Shown one piece after another: positions 1 through 8,787 of a stretch of 64,000 nt of DNA. Origin of the DNA: Bartonella machadoae (lineage in GTDB: Bacteria > Pseudomonadota > Alphaproteobacteria > Rhizobiales > Rhizobiaceae); the NCBI RefSeq assembly GCF_022559585.1, contig NZ_CP087114.1:1405095-1469094 (forward strand), in the 5' to 3' direction. Within the stretch, counting starts at the first letter, position 1, and each line of letters starts with the position of its first letter. Below the pieces are notes generated by a model, which worked only from the letters and a program-made list of their open reading frames with translations, was not told where the DNA came from and made no database searches. Both the position numbers and the translations under genes were made by a program.

Positions 1-83
1 CGCATGTAACAGGATTATCGGTTGAGTTTATCGGAACACGGAAGGTCAACCAAGCGAATGTATTGGAAAATACGCGCTGGTAA
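1..83 (+). CDS. 3' end of an unidentified protein (partial)
   Basis: Frame 3 is open from the window edge for 26 codons to a TAA at 81-83. The encoded tail ends in ...VLENTRW. These bases are clearly more GC-rich than the T/A-rich spacer that follows, which fits the end of a real gene running in from the left. I do not recognise the family. A short open frame like this can also occur by chance. Confidence 0.35.
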   Translation, partial: HVTGLSVEFIGTRKVNQANVLENTRW

Positions 84-361
84 TCAACACTTAAAGTGTA
101 TAGTTATAAAACAGCTCGTTAATTATGGCTTTTTCTATTTTAATCAGAGAAATTTGTTGCTCATGCCGCTCATCTTGCAAAATCATTATATTTATTCACA
201 GTTTATATTATAGGATCATATTTTTTATTAACCTATTGATTTATTTATTTTTTGAATTCATTTCAATGTTTATTATACCCTATCTTTTTTTTGCGAAAGA
301 TCATTAAAAAGTTAATATTATATTAATTTCTTGATTAAAAATACTTTTTAAAGATATTATA
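84..361. other. AT-rich spacer
   Basis: This very AT-rich stretch lies between the partial gene and the structured leader of rlpA. Short open frames here show no ribosome binding site or recognisable product. It probably holds the promoter for rlpA, but I cannot point to convincing -35/-10 boxes. Confidence 0.4.
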
Positions 362-460
362 AGCCCGCGAGGGGAATCATCCAAAAAATGTGAATTTCCC
401 TATAGCATGAAGATGCGGTGTGGTTTTTGCAGTATATACTTCAGTAGAAATAAGCGGGCT
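362..460 (+). promoter_or_regulatory. Candidate structured 5' leader of rlpA
   Basis: A perfect 7-bp pairing (AGCCCGC 362-368 with GCGGGCT 454-460) closes a domain of about 99 nt that ends 5 nt before the rlpA start codon. Inside it are two further helices: GGGAA 372-376 with TTCCC 396-400, and GCAT 405-408 with ATGC 413-416 closing a GAAG tetraloop. The local GC content stands out from the flanks. The nested layout resembles a cis-regulatory RNA, but it matches no riboswitch consensus that I know. The 7-bp closing stem resembles a tRNA acceptor stem, yet there is no T-loop or anticodon arm. Confidence 0.35.
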
Positions 461-465
461 GACAG

Positions 466-1347
466 ATGCTTTTAATTAGCAAAGAGAAATTTACTTCCAT
501 TCTTAATTCAACATTTCATTTTTTTTCTGTGGTAGCTGTTTCTCAGTTACTGGTATCTTGCTGTGCAAGCCAAACAGCATTTTGGGAAGCAAAGAGTTTT
601 TATCATAATAATAAACCAACCGATGTAAAAATCACTGTGCTTCCTAAAAAAACATCAAGTGAGAAAAATCAATCAAAAGGAAAGAGAAGTGGACGTGCCA
701 TTGTTGGTAAGCCTTACCAAATAAAAGGGAAGTGGTATTATCCCCAAAATGATCCAACTTATAAACGTATTGGTGAAGCATCATGGTATGGTTCAGATTT
801 TCATGGGCGTTTAACTGCAAACGGTGAAATTTATGATATGAATCTTTTGACTGCTGCTCACCCTACAATGCCTTTGCCTAGTTATGCTCGTGTTACTAAT
901 CTGGCTAATGGATCTTCTATCATTGTGAGAGTTAATGATCGTGGTCCTTTTATGAAAGATAGAATTATTGATTTATCAAAGAAAGCTGCGGAAATTCTTG
1001 GTTATGCAAGTGCAGGTGTGGCAAATGTTAAAGTGGAATATATTTCTGAAGCACCAGTTGGTCATTATGATGGTTCTTATTTAATGGCTTCTTATACATC
1101 AGGTAATTACGCTTCATCCTCATTAATATTAGCGGGTCTTTCAAAAGAGAGAGAAAATATCGTATTAGAAAGAATCGGTGCAGATAATCAAAAACGATTA
1201 GGTGAAATCGCAACCGAAGGAAAACAACGCAATAAAGCCCTTTCAATAAGACTGCCAGAAATTGGCCCTGTTTTGCTTGATAAGCCAATGTTGTTTGATC
1301 AAGTAGCTTTTATAAATAAACCAAACAAAAAGATAGACCTCAATTAA
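466..1347 (+). CDS. rlpA: Septal ring lytic transglycosylase RlpA family lipoprotein
   Basis: The 293-aa product has an N-terminal hydrophobic stretch ending in a lipobox-like LVSC (Cys32), so it is probably an outer-membrane lipoprotein. Residues from about 100 to 190 form the double-psi beta-barrel RlpA domain, with the hallmark GEASWYG, FHGRLTANGE and NDRGPF blocks. The family cleaves peptidoglycan glycan strands, preferring strands without stem peptides, and acts at division sites. There is no C-terminal SPOR domain; the last 90 residues are low-similarity sequence. The start codon lies directly after the structured leader. The gene is followed by a long hairpin and then a sufS relic, so it is probably transcribed alone. 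Confidence 0.85.
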   Translation: MLLISKEKFTSILNSTFHFFSVVAVSQLLVSCCASQTAFWEAKSFYHNNKPTDVKITVLPKKTSSEKNQSKGKRSGRAIVGKPYQIKGKWYYPQNDPTYKRIGEASWYGSDFHGRLTANGEIYDMNLLTAAHPTMPLPSYARVTNLANGSSIIVRVNDRGPFMKDRIIDLSKKAAEILGYASAGVANVKVEYISEAPVGHYDGSYLMASYTSGNYASSSLILAGLSKERENIVLERIGADNQKRLGEIATEGKQRNKALSIRLPEIGPVLLDKPMLFDQVAFINKPNKKIDLN

Positions 1348-1378
1348 TGACAAGTATTTTAATAGAATAGTTTTTTCT

Positions 1379-1414
1379 CTTATCATCTATAATTTTTAAA
1401 TTATAGATGATAAG
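1379..1414. repeat. Perfect 17-bp inverted repeat downstream of rlpA
   Basis: Bases 1379-1395 are perfectly complementary to 1398-1414, leaving a 2-nt loop. The repeat starts 31 bp after the rlpA stop. It has no downstream T-run on either strand, so it is not a canonical Rho-independent terminator. It could stabilise the rlpA mRNA 3' end or block elongation. Confidence 0.6.
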
Positions 1415-1475
1415 AAGTAGTGAATTATATTAGAATCTGTGCTTTAAATGAAAAGATCAATTGTGCGTTGTTGTG

Positions 1476-1622
1476 AAAAAGGTAACTTTTCTAAAAGAAT
1501 CATTCACATAAAGCAGTACTGTTAGCCTATACACTTGGAAAGCTTGAAACGGTTAAGTCATTACGCACGAAGATATTGATCAGCTAGTGGAAGCATTAGA
1601 AAAAGCAAGGACGTTTTTTATA
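1476..1622 (+). pseudogene. sufS: Relic of the sufS 3' end (internally deleted)
   Basis: Two blocks match the intact sufS found on the minus strand at 22430-23674. Bases 1501-1566 correspond to about 22684-22755 with scattered mismatches. Bases 1567-1620 correspond to about 22439-22491 almost base for base and encode the same C-terminal residues, DIDQLVEALEKARTFF. About 190 bp between the blocks is missing. No long open frame survives. The left boundary is uncertain because similarity fades upstream of 1501. The relic is inverted relative to the intact gene. Confidence 0.8.
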
Positions 1623-1837
1623 GCTAAACGTTTTGCACGTATTTTAAAGATATCAAAATAAATTCTATGCGAAAAACGAAAAAAGGGTGTAGTAGCATGC
1701 TAATTTATTTTAATGATACTGAGAAAAAATAAAAAACTGTTCTTGTTTTCTGATGATTCTCAGTTTGTGAAAAAACAAATCTTTCCTTGTATAAGAAGAT
1801 TCTTTATGCTTCTCCTTTAGATATGGGAGAAGCGGTT

Positions 1838-3001
1838 ATGCACGGTGCATTGAGGGTTTTATTTACATTATTTTGGATGTTAATATTGGATGGGGGAGGG
1901 AGAGCACAAGATTTTCACACTTCTGCATCGCAATTACTCCTATTAGATAGTGACACGGATACAATACTTTTTGAAAAACAGAGTGATATGACTTTTCCTC
2001 CTGCTTCATTAACAAAATTGATGACGGCTGAAGTCATATTTTATCAATTAAAAAAAGGATTATTAAGCAGTACACAAACATTTACAGTAAGTGAAAATGC
2101 TTGGCGTAAGGGGGGCGCACCTTCCGGTACAACAACGATGTTTGCAAAAGTGAAGTCAGAAATTCGTGTTTCTGATCTTTTACGTGGTTTAATTGTTGTC
2201 AATGGAAATGATGCCGCTATTACCCTTGCTGAAGGAGTATCAGGAAACGAGTCTGATTTTGCAAAACTGATGAATGAACGAGCAAAAGTGCTTGGATTAT
2301 CGCATAGCCATTTTGTTAATGCAACTGGTTTTCCAGAAGAGGGGCAGTTTGTGACATTACGCGATATGGTTACATTAGTACGTCATATTGCTCGTGAGTA
2401 TCCTGATTATTATATGCTTTACCGTGAACCTAACTTCACTTGGAATAAGATTTTTCAACGGAACAAAAACCCTCTTATTTCTAAGGAAATTGGTGTAGAA
2501 GGTTTTGGATTCGGCTACAGTGAAGAAGAAGGTTTTTCAATGGTTATTGCCGCCTATCAAAATCATCGACGTCTTTTTTTAGCGATAAATGGTTTGCAAG
2601 ATGGTAAAGGGCACACCAAAGAAGTAGAACGCATTCTACAATGGGGAATGACAGCTTTTGTTCTTAAAACGATTTTTACAAAGGAAGAAACGGTTGTCCA
2701 TGCTGCTGTTTATGGTGGAACACAAAACTCTGTTCCCCTTATTGTTAAGGAACCAATAGACATTATGCTTTCAAATGAAAAAAAATTAAATGTTAAGGCA
2801 AGAATTAAATATCATGGTCCTTTAAAAGCGCCCATTGTTTTGGGGCAACAAGTTGGCGTTCTTCAAATTCTAGAAGATAAAAAAGTTCTTCTCGAAAAAA
2901 AGGTTTTTGCTGGAAACAATGTTCAGGAAGGAAGCTTTTTTGCAAAAGCAAAAAATGCATTCTATGAAATAACAATTGGATGGTTACGAAAATATTTATA
3001 A
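1838..3001 (+). CDS. D-alanyl-D-alanine carboxypeptidase-like protein with altered active-site motifs
   Basis: This protein belongs to the penicillin-binding protein S11 family, whose members trim the terminal D-Ala from peptidoglycan stem peptides in the periplasm. I place the start at ATG 1838 because GGGAGAAG lies 5 nt upstream; a TTG at 1787 and an ATG at 1823 are in frame but have no comparable site. This gives 387 aa with a signal peptide ending near AQ (residue 24). The nucleophile motif SLTK (57-60) is intact. The second motif, normally SGN, reads NGN (122-124). The KTG triad is replaced by GFG (224-226). Activity is therefore doubtful, or the protein may have become a binding or regulatory form. 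The C-terminal beta-sandwich domain is present. tmk follows 32 bp downstream. Confidence 0.85.
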   Translation: MHGALRVLFTLFWMLILDGGGRAQDFHTSASQLLLLDSDTDTILFEKQSDMTFPPASLTKLMTAEVIFYQLKKGLLSSTQTFTVSENAWRKGGAPSGTTTMFAKVKSEIRVSDLLRGLIVVNGNDAAITLAEGVSGNESDFAKLMNERAKVLGLSHSHFVNATGFPEEGQFVTLRDMVTLVRHIAREYPDYYMLYREPNFTWNKIFQRNKNPLISKEIGVEGFGFGYSEEEGFSMVIAAYQNHRRLFLAINGLQDGKGHTKEVERILQWGMTAFVLKTIFTKEETVVHAAVYGGTQNSVPLIVKEPIDIMLSNEKKLNVKARIKYHGPLKAPIVLGQQVGVLQILEDKKVLLEKKVFAGNNVQEGSFFAKAKNAFYEITIGWLRKYL

Positions 3002-3033
3002 TATGCACTCCATAATAAGATTAAGGTTTATAC

Positions 3034-3678
3034 GTGTCAGGTTATTTTATTACATTCGAAGGAGGGGAGGGAGCGGGAAAAACAGTACAAGTTTTTTTGC
3101 TTTCTCAGTACCTTGCTAGCCAAGGTTATGATGTTGTTACAACACGAGAACCGGGAGGAACAGAAGGTGCAGAAGCAATCCGTTATATTCTATTGTCTGG
3201 TCAAGCGCAACAGTATGGATTTTTAATGGAAGCACTTTTGTTTACAGCAGCACGTGCCGATCATGTGAGTGAAGTTATTATACCTGCTTTGCAAAAAGGC
3301 AAAGTTGTTTTATGTGATCGTTTCATTGATTCTACACGCGTTTATCAAGGACTCAATGGTCAAATCAGTTCTTCGACTCTTTCTACTTTAGAATGTATTG
3401 CTCTCAAAGGGATAATGCCTCATCTAACATTTCTGTTAGATGTACCAGCAAAATATGGTATGGAGCGTGCAAATTTGCGAAGAAACAAAACAGCAACGAT
3501 AGATCATTTTGAAAAAGACAATGTAGAGATACAAGAGCAAAGGCGACAAGCCTTTCTGCAATTAGCTAAACAGGAACCTCATCGGTTTCGTGTGATTGAT
3601 GCTACAGGTACAGTGGAAGTTATTGCACAACAAATAAAAGACATTTGTTATCAAGCAATGTTGGAACAGTTTTCATGA
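3034..3678 (+). CDS. tmk: Thymidylate kinase
   Basis: The enzyme phosphorylates dTMP to dTDP in the cytoplasm, a required step for DNA synthesis. The 214-aa protein has the P-loop GGEGAGKT (residues 10-17), a CDRF motif followed by STRVYQG, and an arginine-rich lid (RANLRR). The length is typical. Translation starts at GTG 3034, with AAGG about 9 nt upstream. Its stop codon overlaps the holB start (ATGA at 3675-3678), so the two genes are translationally coupled. Confidence 0.95.
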   Translation: MSGYFITFEGGEGAGKTVQVFLLSQYLASQGYDVVTTREPGGTEGAEAIRYILLSGQAQQYGFLMEALLFTAARADHVSEVIIPALQKGKVVLCDRFIDSTRVYQGLNGQISSSTLSTLECIALKGIMPHLTFLLDVPAKYGMERANLRRNKTATIDHFEKDNVEIQEQRRQAFLQLAKQEPHRFRVIDATGTVEVIAQQIKDICYQAMLEQFS

Positions 3679-4730
3679 GTGATGTAAATTTTTTGCGCCA
3701 TTATGATGATATTGATACCGTTTTATCCCCTTCGCAAAATAACAGGATCTTTGGGCATAAAGACGCTCGTCATTTTTTGGCACAAATGCTTAAAGAAGAG
3801 CGTTTACACCATGCTTTATTATTTGAAGGAAAGCAAGGAATTGGTAAAGCTACATTAGCATTTCATCTTGCTTGGAATATCTTAAGCTCTCAAAGAGATG
3901 ATTTTCTGCAACCAGAACATCATTCTATAACATGGCACCAAATTACGCAGGGGAGTCACCCTAATCTTTTATATATTTCACGTCGCTTTGATTTAAAGGC
4001 GCAAAAATTTAAAACAGGGATACTTATTGATGATATCCGCGATGTTATGCATTTTTTAAATCAAACATCGCAAGATAATGGGTGGCGTATTGTTATCATT
4101 GACTCTGCGGATGATATGAATAGAAGTGCAGCAAATGCAATTCTTAAAACGCTTGAAGAGCCTCCTAAAAAGACTTTATTCATTCTTATCACGCACTCTC
4201 TAGGAAAATTACTCCCAACAATTCGTTCACGCTGCCAGCAAATTTCTTTGCGACCATTGTGTGATGATGAAATGAAAAAAGCCATTACACATATTTTTTC
4301 CAATCAAAATTTACCGGATGAAAAAAACGTTGAAATGATTATTCAAAGGTCAAAAGGAAATCCCCGAAAGGCGATTTTACTTCTTTGCGATGGTGGTTTT
4401 GAAATTATGAGAACTATTGATACTCTCTTAGGGCAATCTGTTTGCAATCCAACGGGTGTACACACAGTTGCACAAACACTTTCCTCTCTTTCGTCAGGAA
4501 TTCAATTTCAACAATTTTGTGATGAAATTCTTGATAAAATTCAAAAAAAAGCTATCATGCTTGTTGAAAGGGGAAATCTAGCTCTCTCAAAAAAATGTGC
4601 GCAAGCATGGCAGGAAATTCATCAAGAGATAGGGGAAATACAGGCGTTTAATCTGGATAAAAAGCAATTCATTATTAATCTGCTTTTTAAGGTTCATAAG
4701 ATCATTGGTGAAAATGAGCTTTTTCCGTGA
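3675..4730 (+). CDS. holB: DNA polymerase III subunit delta'
   Basis: The product is a clamp-loader subunit that helps load the beta sliding clamp at the replication fork. The 351-aa protein is an AAA+ family member, with a P-loop GKQGIGKAT near residue 55 and the sensor-region block [19 protein letters not shown] short C-terminal collar domain follows. I start it at ATG 3675, overlapping the tmk stop by 4 bp, rather than at the upstream in-frame ATG at 3645. The tmk-holB-metG-tatD order is conserved in Rhizobiales. Confidence 0.92.
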   Translation: MSDVNFLRHYDDIDTVLSPSQNNRIFGHKDARHFLAQMLKEERLHHALLFEGKQGIGKATLAFHLAWNILSSQRDDFLQPEHHSITWHQITQGSHPNLLYISRRFDLKAQKFKTGILIDDIRDVMHFLNQTSQDNGWRIVIIDSADDMNRSAANAILKTLEEPPKKTLFILITHSLGKLLPTIRSRCQQISLRPLCDDEMKKAITHIFSNQNLPDEKNVEMIIQRSKGNPRKAILLLCDGGFEIMRTIDTLLGQSVCNPTGVHTVAQTLSSLSSGIQFQQFCDEILDKIQKKAIMLVERGNLALSKKCAQAWQEIHQEIGEIQAFNLDKKQFIINLLFKVHKIIGENELFP

Positions 4731-4791
4731 CAATGTGATTAACAGACGTTATGTCATTGTATCTTTTATTGTATTTTACAACGAGTCTGAC

Positions 4792-6351
4792 ATGCGTGAC
4801 ACATATTACATAACAACTCCAATTTTTTATCCTAACGGTACCCCCCATATTGGGCATGCCTATAGTGCAATTGCAAGCGATGTTTTGGCCCGTTTCCAAC
4901 GATTAGACGGCAAAAATGTATTTTTTCTCTCTGGGACAGATGAACACGGTTTAAAGATGCAGCAGACAGCAGCGGCATTAGGTATAACGCCTAAACAGCT
5001 AGCAGACCGCAACAGTGCAGCGTTTCAAAAAATGCTTGCAGTATTAAATTGTTCTAATGACGATTTTATCCGCACGACGGAAGAGCGCCACTATCAAGCT
5101 TGTCAAGAAATTTGGAAAAAGATGGAAGCAAATGGTGATATTTATCTCGACCGTTATAGTGGTTGGTACTCGGTTCGTCAGGAATCTTATTATGATGAAA
5201 AGGATACAGTCGTTGGAGAAGATAATATCCGTCGTGAAAAGGAGCTAAGCTCTCCAGTAGAATGGAACGAAGAAGAAAGTTATTTTTTTAGACTTTCTCG
5301 TTATGAAAAAGCGCTTCTTGAATATTATGAAAAACATTCTGATTTTATTGCTCCATTTGAACGACGTAATGAAATTATAAGTTTTGTCAAATCAGGTTTA
5401 AAAGATATTTCCATTTCACGAACGAATTTTAATTGGGGTGTTCCTGTTCCAAGCAATCCAAAACACGTGATGTACGTTTGGGTTGATGCACTGACAAATT
5501 ATCTTTCAGCAATTGGCTTTTTCGATGAAAATTCGAATGATCGTGATTTTTGGCCGGCAAATACGCATATTATTGGTAAAGATATTATTCGTTTTCATGC
5601 AGTCTATTGGCCGGCATTTTTAATGTCTGCTGGAATTGAATTGCCTAAGCATATTTTTGCACATGGTTTTTTACTCAACCGTGGTGCAAAAATGTCAAAA
5701 TCCATTGGAAATGTTGTTGATCCGTTTGAAATGGTTGATCACTATGGTCTCGATCAAGTGCGCTATTTTCTTCTTCGTGAAGTGCCATTTGGACAAGATG
5801 GTAGTTATAGTCATGATAGTTTTGTAAATCGTATTAATGCGGATCTTGCGAATGATCTTGGCAATTTAGCACAACGCTCTTTGTCTATGATTGCCAAAAA
5901 TTGTAATGAAAAAGTTCCTATACCCGCAGCACTTTTCGTTCAAGATCAACAGCTTTTAGAACAATCTCTTCAAGCGCTTGAGAATATACGCCAAGCTATG
6001 TCTTCTTATGAGATGCATGTAGCACTCTCCGCTATTTTTTCAGTTGTGACAGATGCTAATCGCTATTTTGCCAATGAACAACCTTGGAGTTTACGGAAAA
6101 GTAATCCAGAAAGATTTTCTACAGTTCTTTACATAACGGTAGAAACTTTACGGCGAATAGGGATTATGCTCTTACCTTTCATGCCACAGTCAGCGACCAA
6201 GCTTCTTGATAGCCTTGCGATTTCAGAAGACAGTCGGTTCTTACATCATATCAGTCATTCAGAAATTCAAGCAGGTCTTGATCTTCCTCAACCAAAGCCA
6301 ATTTTCCCCCGTTATATCTTGAAAAAAGACGAGATTCACCATGTTGATTGA
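4792..6351 (+). CDS. metG: Methionyl-tRNA synthetase
   Basis: This class I synthetase charges initiator and elongator tRNA-Met. The 519-aa product starts at ATG 4792 ([10 protein letters not shown]); the longer frame upstream runs through the holB end and is not typical of the family. The HIGH motif is at residues 19-22 and KMSKS at 300-304. The connective peptide lacks zinc-binding cysteines ([11 protein letters not shown]), as in the shorter type 2 MetG. The C-terminal tRNA-binding domain of the E. coli enzyme is absent, which is normal in alphaproteobacteria. The gene end overlaps tatD by 11 bp. Confidence 0.96.
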   Translation: MRDTYYITTPIFYPNGTPHIGHAYSAIASDVLARFQRLDGKNVFFLSGTDEHGLKMQQTAAALGITPKQLADRNSAAFQKMLAVLNCSNDDFIRTTEERHYQACQEIWKKMEANGDIYLDRYSGWYSVRQESYYDEKDTVVGEDNIRREKELSSPVEWNEEESYFFRLSRYEKALLEYYEKHSDFIAPFERRNEIISFVKSGLKDISISRTNFNWGVPVPSNPKHVMYVWVDALTNYLSAIGFFDENSNDRDFWPANTHIIGKDIIRFHAVYWPAFLMSAGIELPKHIFAHGFLLNRGAKMSKSIGNVVDPFEMVDHYGLDQVRYFLLREVPFGQDGSYSHDSFVNRINADLANDLGNLAQRSLSMIAKNCNEKVPIPAALFVQDQQLLEQSLQALENIRQAMSSYEMHVALSAIFSVVTDANRYFANEQPWSLRKSNPERFSTVLYITVETLRRIGIMLLPFMPQSATKLLDSLAISEDSRFLHHISHSEIQAGLDLPQPKPIFPRYILKKDEIHHVD

Positions 6352-7114
6352 TACCCATTGTCATCTTGATTTTGAAGATTTCTCACAAGATTTGGATGAT
6401 GTTGTCCAACGAGCTTTAGATTCTGATGTTAAACGGATGATAACAGTTTCAACACATGTTCATAAATTGGATAAGCTTTTAGCAATTGCGCAAACTTATG
6501 AGCAAGTCTTTTTCTCTGTTGGGACACATCCCAATCATGCCCATGAAGAACAAGATATCACAGCCGAAGAGCTTATTCATCACTCAAAGCATCCTAAAAT
6601 TGTTGCTTTTGGGGAATCTGGACTTGATTATCATTATGATTATTCTTCACCAAAAGAACAAAAGAAAGTTTTTCAAGAACATATCATTGCTTCTCGAGAA
6701 ACACAGCTTCCTCTTATCATACATTCACGCAATGCTGATTCTGATATGGAGAAAATATTACGCGAGCAGATAAAAGAAGGTTCTTTTCCATTTATACTGC
6801 ATTGTTATTCATCTGGAATACAACTTGCTCGCGCTGGCATTGAACTTGGTGGTTATCTTTCTTTTTCAGGTATTCTTACCTTTAAAAATGCGCTTGAAAT
6901 CCGTGAAATAGCAAAAATTGTGCCTCATGAATATTTATTGGTGGAAACAGATGCACCATTTTTAGCGCCTATTCCTCATCGCGGTAAAAGAAATGAACCA
7001 TCTTTTGTTTGCCATACAGCAGCTATTTTGGCTGAAACAATTGGTTTAAGCATTGAAAAAACAGTTCAGATAACAACGTGCAATGCTTTTCGTTTGTTTA
7101 GAAAAATGAAATAA
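6341..7114 (+). CDS. tatD: TatD family metal-dependent DNase
   Basis: The 257-aa TIM-barrel hydrolase has the family signatures: [11 protein letters not shown] at the N-terminus (metal-binding HxH), GESGLDYH in the middle, and ETDAPFLAP near the C-terminus. TatD proteins are Mg-dependent 3'-5' exonucleases or endonucleases linked to DNA repair and turnover. The start overlaps the metG end, and the next gene begins 11 bp downstream, so the three are probably cotranscribed. Confidence 0.92.
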   Translation: MLIDTHCHLDFEDFSQDLDDVVQRALDSDVKRMITVSTHVHKLDKLLAIAQTYEQVFFSVGTHPNHAHEEQDITAEELIHHSKHPKIVAFGESGLDYHYDYSSPKEQKKVFQEHIIASRETQLPLIIHSRNADSDMEKILREQIKEGSFPFILHCYSSGIQLARAGIELGGYLSFSGILTFKNALEIREIAKIVPHEYLLVETDAPFLAPIPHRGKRNEPSFVCHTAAILAETIGLSIEKTVQITTCNAFRLFRKMK

Positions 7115-7125
7115 GGTAAAGGGGG

Positions 7126-7941
7126 ATGTTTGATAAGTACCGATTTACAATCTTAGGCTGTGGTTCTTCTCCTGGGGTACCGCGTGCTAATGGTGATTGG
7201 GGAGCTTGTGATCCCAATAACCCTAAAAATAAACGTTACAGAAGTTCTTTATTAGTTGAACGTATTCATAAATCAGGAAAAAAAACAACCGTCGTTATTG
7301 ATACTGGTCCTGATTTTAGGTCACAAATGATTGAGGCTTGTGTAAACCATCTTGATGCTGCTCTCTATACGCATTTTCACGCAGACCATATTCACGGTAT
7401 TGACGATTTGCGTAGTTATGCACTTGCACAAAAATGCTTAATAGATATCTATGCCGATACCGAAACATTAAGGCACTTGAAAAATGCTTTCGGATATTGT
7501 TTTCAAAATCCAAAAGATTCATCTTATTCATCCATTTTAAAAGAGCATCTTATCAACGAAGATAGCCAATTTATAATTCAAGGGCAGGGTGGAACAATAA
7601 CTGTTAGTACACATCTACAACATCATGGGAAAATCCATTCTTTAGGTTTTCGCATTGGTAATGTTGCTTACTGTACAGATGTCAATAAATTTCCTGAAAA
7701 AACATTGTTGAAATTAATGAATTTAGATGTCTTAATTATTGAAGCACTACAATTTGGGTCTCATCCAAGTCATTTTTCTGTTGATCAAGCATTACAATGG
7801 ATAAAATATCTAAAGCCAAAGCAAGCGATACTCACACATATGGATCGGTCACTTGATTATAATAAACTTCTAAACTACATCCCATCATATGTAAAACCTG
7901 CATACCAAGGTCTCATATTTGAAACTGATGCCCAAACCTAG
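7126..7941 (+). CDS. MBL-fold metallo-hydrolase (PhnP-like)
   Basis: The 271-aa metallo-beta-lactamase-fold protein carries the metal-binding motif HFHADH near residue 85, followed by GIDDLRSY, as in PhnP-type phosphodiesterases. The N-terminal GCGSSPGVPR is also typical. Substrate cannot be assigned. The start at 7126 is supported by AAAGGGGG immediately upstream. The tatD-MBL pairing is a common Rhizobiales arrangement and suggests a nucleic-acid or nucleotide-related role, which is inference only. Confidence 0.85.
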   Translation: MFDKYRFTILGCGSSPGVPRANGDWGACDPNNPKNKRYRSSLLVERIHKSGKKTTVVIDTGPDFRSQMIEACVNHLDAALYTHFHADHIHGIDDLRSYALAQKCLIDIYADTETLRHLKNAFGYCFQNPKDSSYSSILKEHLINEDSQFIIQGQGGTITVSTHLQHHGKIHSLGFRIGNVAYCTDVNKFPEKTLLKLMNLDVLIIEALQFGSHPSHFSVDQALQWIKYLKPKQAILTHMDRSLDYNKLLNYIPSYVKPAYQGLIFETDAQT

Positions 7942-8069
7942 TAGTTAAATATTACTGTTAATTTAAAATTATAGTCTCTATTTTGACTTTTTTTCATCTT
8001 ATTTGTGCCTTTTTTACATTAAATTGAGGTTTTTTTTATGTGTAATTTTAAGCAAGACACGATGGAGCA

Positions 8070-8318
8070 ATGAGTTGCCCTGATATTCAGCGAGAGTTTT
8101 TAGCTAATAAAAGACAAATTAATGATACAATTTTAGAGCAATCTAAGGCAAGACAGAAAAACGTAGCTATAGCAGCAGCAGGTGTTGTATTTTTTCCTGC
8201 TTGGTATTTTCTAGATGTAACATCAAGCGAAGAGAATGAAATTGTAGCTTTAAAAAATCGTAATACTGTTTTAAGTGATCTCGCGCGTGAGAAGCGTTGT
8301 AAATTGCCACAGTTTTAA
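8070..8318 (+). CDS. Small protein of unknown function, probably truncated
   Basis: The 82-aa product starts MSCPDIQREF. It has a charged first third, a short hydrophobic stretch (VAIAAAGVVFFPAWYF) and a charged tail rich in Glu, Lys and Arg. I do not recognise the family. The ATG overlaps the stop of an 11-codon leader frame (ATG at 8038). The start MSC looks like the mature end of a lipoprotein whose signal peptide is missing. The stop codon lies inside a 44-bp tandem duplication that shifts the frame, so the C-terminus may also be altered. Confidence 0.5.
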   Translation: MSCPDIQREFLANKRQINDTILEQSKARQKNVAIAAAGVVFFPAWYFLDVTSSEENEIVALKNRNTVLSDLAREKRCKLPQF

Positions 8319-8355
8319 GTGATCTCGCACGTGAGAAACATTGTAAATTGCCACA
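8268..8355. repeat. 44-bp tandem duplication, two copies
   Basis: Bases 8268-8311 are repeated at 8312-8355 with only a few mismatches. The unit is not a multiple of three, so the second copy is read in another frame. The stop codon of the upstream small gene (8316-8318) falls at the start of copy two. Confidence 0.9.
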
Positions 8356-8387
8356 GCAATTTTTCATTATTATAGTATATTTAATTT

Positions 8388-8424
8388 TTGGCTTTAAGTA
8401 ATACTACTTAAAGCCAAGTTTTTT
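8388..8424 (+). terminator. Rho-independent terminator
   Basis: A perfect 13-bp stem (8388-8400 with 8405-8417) with a 4-nt loop is followed by G and a run of six T. It lies 70 bp after the small gene at 8070 and would end plus-strand transcription from it and possibly from the metG-tatD operon. Confidence 0.8.
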
Positions 8425-8621
8425 GAATGTATTATTTGCTATCCAATACATTTGCCAAACTATTGCCATAATTTTGTTTAAATAGTGAATTATGCGACAT
8501 AATTATGAATAATAGGTCTAAAATAAGGGATGCTCGAGAGGTTAGGCTTTATTTTTTCTATGTCATATTATCGCATAATATATATTATGGAACTTTTAAA
8601 GAAAGAAAGGATACAAGTTAT
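8425..8621. other. Spacer, nothing recognised
   Basis: This AT-rich spacer separates the terminator from a tiny membrane ORF. An in-frame upstream extension of that ORF (from 8505) shows no coding character. A promoter for the tiny ORF may be here, but none can be pinned down. Confidence 0.3.
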
Positions 8622-8723
8622 ATGTTAGCAATGGCAATTTGGGGTGCTGTCTCAACAATGTTATGGATATTTTCAACACCTTACAATGGTCCTTTAGGCT
8701 TATGGTGGGTACCTTTTTCGTAA
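8622..8723 (+). CDS. Possible 33-aa membrane protein
   Basis: An ATG at 8622 is preceded by AAAGGA about 8 nt upstream. The 33-residue product is almost entirely hydrophobic with several tryptophans (AIWGAVSTMLWIF), consistent with a single membrane segment. It ends just before a minus-strand terminator. No family is recognised. It could be a chance frame or the fragment of a larger membrane protein. Confidence 0.3.
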   Translation: MLAMAIWGAVSTMLWIFSTPYNGPLGLWWVPFS

Positions 8724-8742
8724 GAAGAACTTTTTTAAAATT

Positions 8743-8770
8743 AAAAATCGGGCTGGTTATTCTGGCCCGA
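8743..8770 (-). terminator. Rho-independent terminator of the minus-strand operon
   Basis: The stem TCGGGC 8748-8753 pairs with GCCCGA 8765-8770. On the minus strand it is followed by a T-rich stretch (complement of 8741-8747). It lies 18 bp after the DUF6163 gene end and would terminate the pcs-hydrolase-DUF6163 transcript. Confidence 0.7.
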
Positions 8771-8787
8771 AAATTCAAGTTACAACA

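Noticed and set aside
22..213. Plus-strand frame of 63 codons at the left edge
   Set aside because: It overlaps the more GC-rich partial frame ending at 83 and then runs through AT-rich spacer. It shows no family or start signal.
362..460. Possible tRNA because of the 7-bp closing stem
   Set aside because: There is no T-loop consensus, no plausible anticodon arm and no CCA-compatible end. It is better described as a leader structure.
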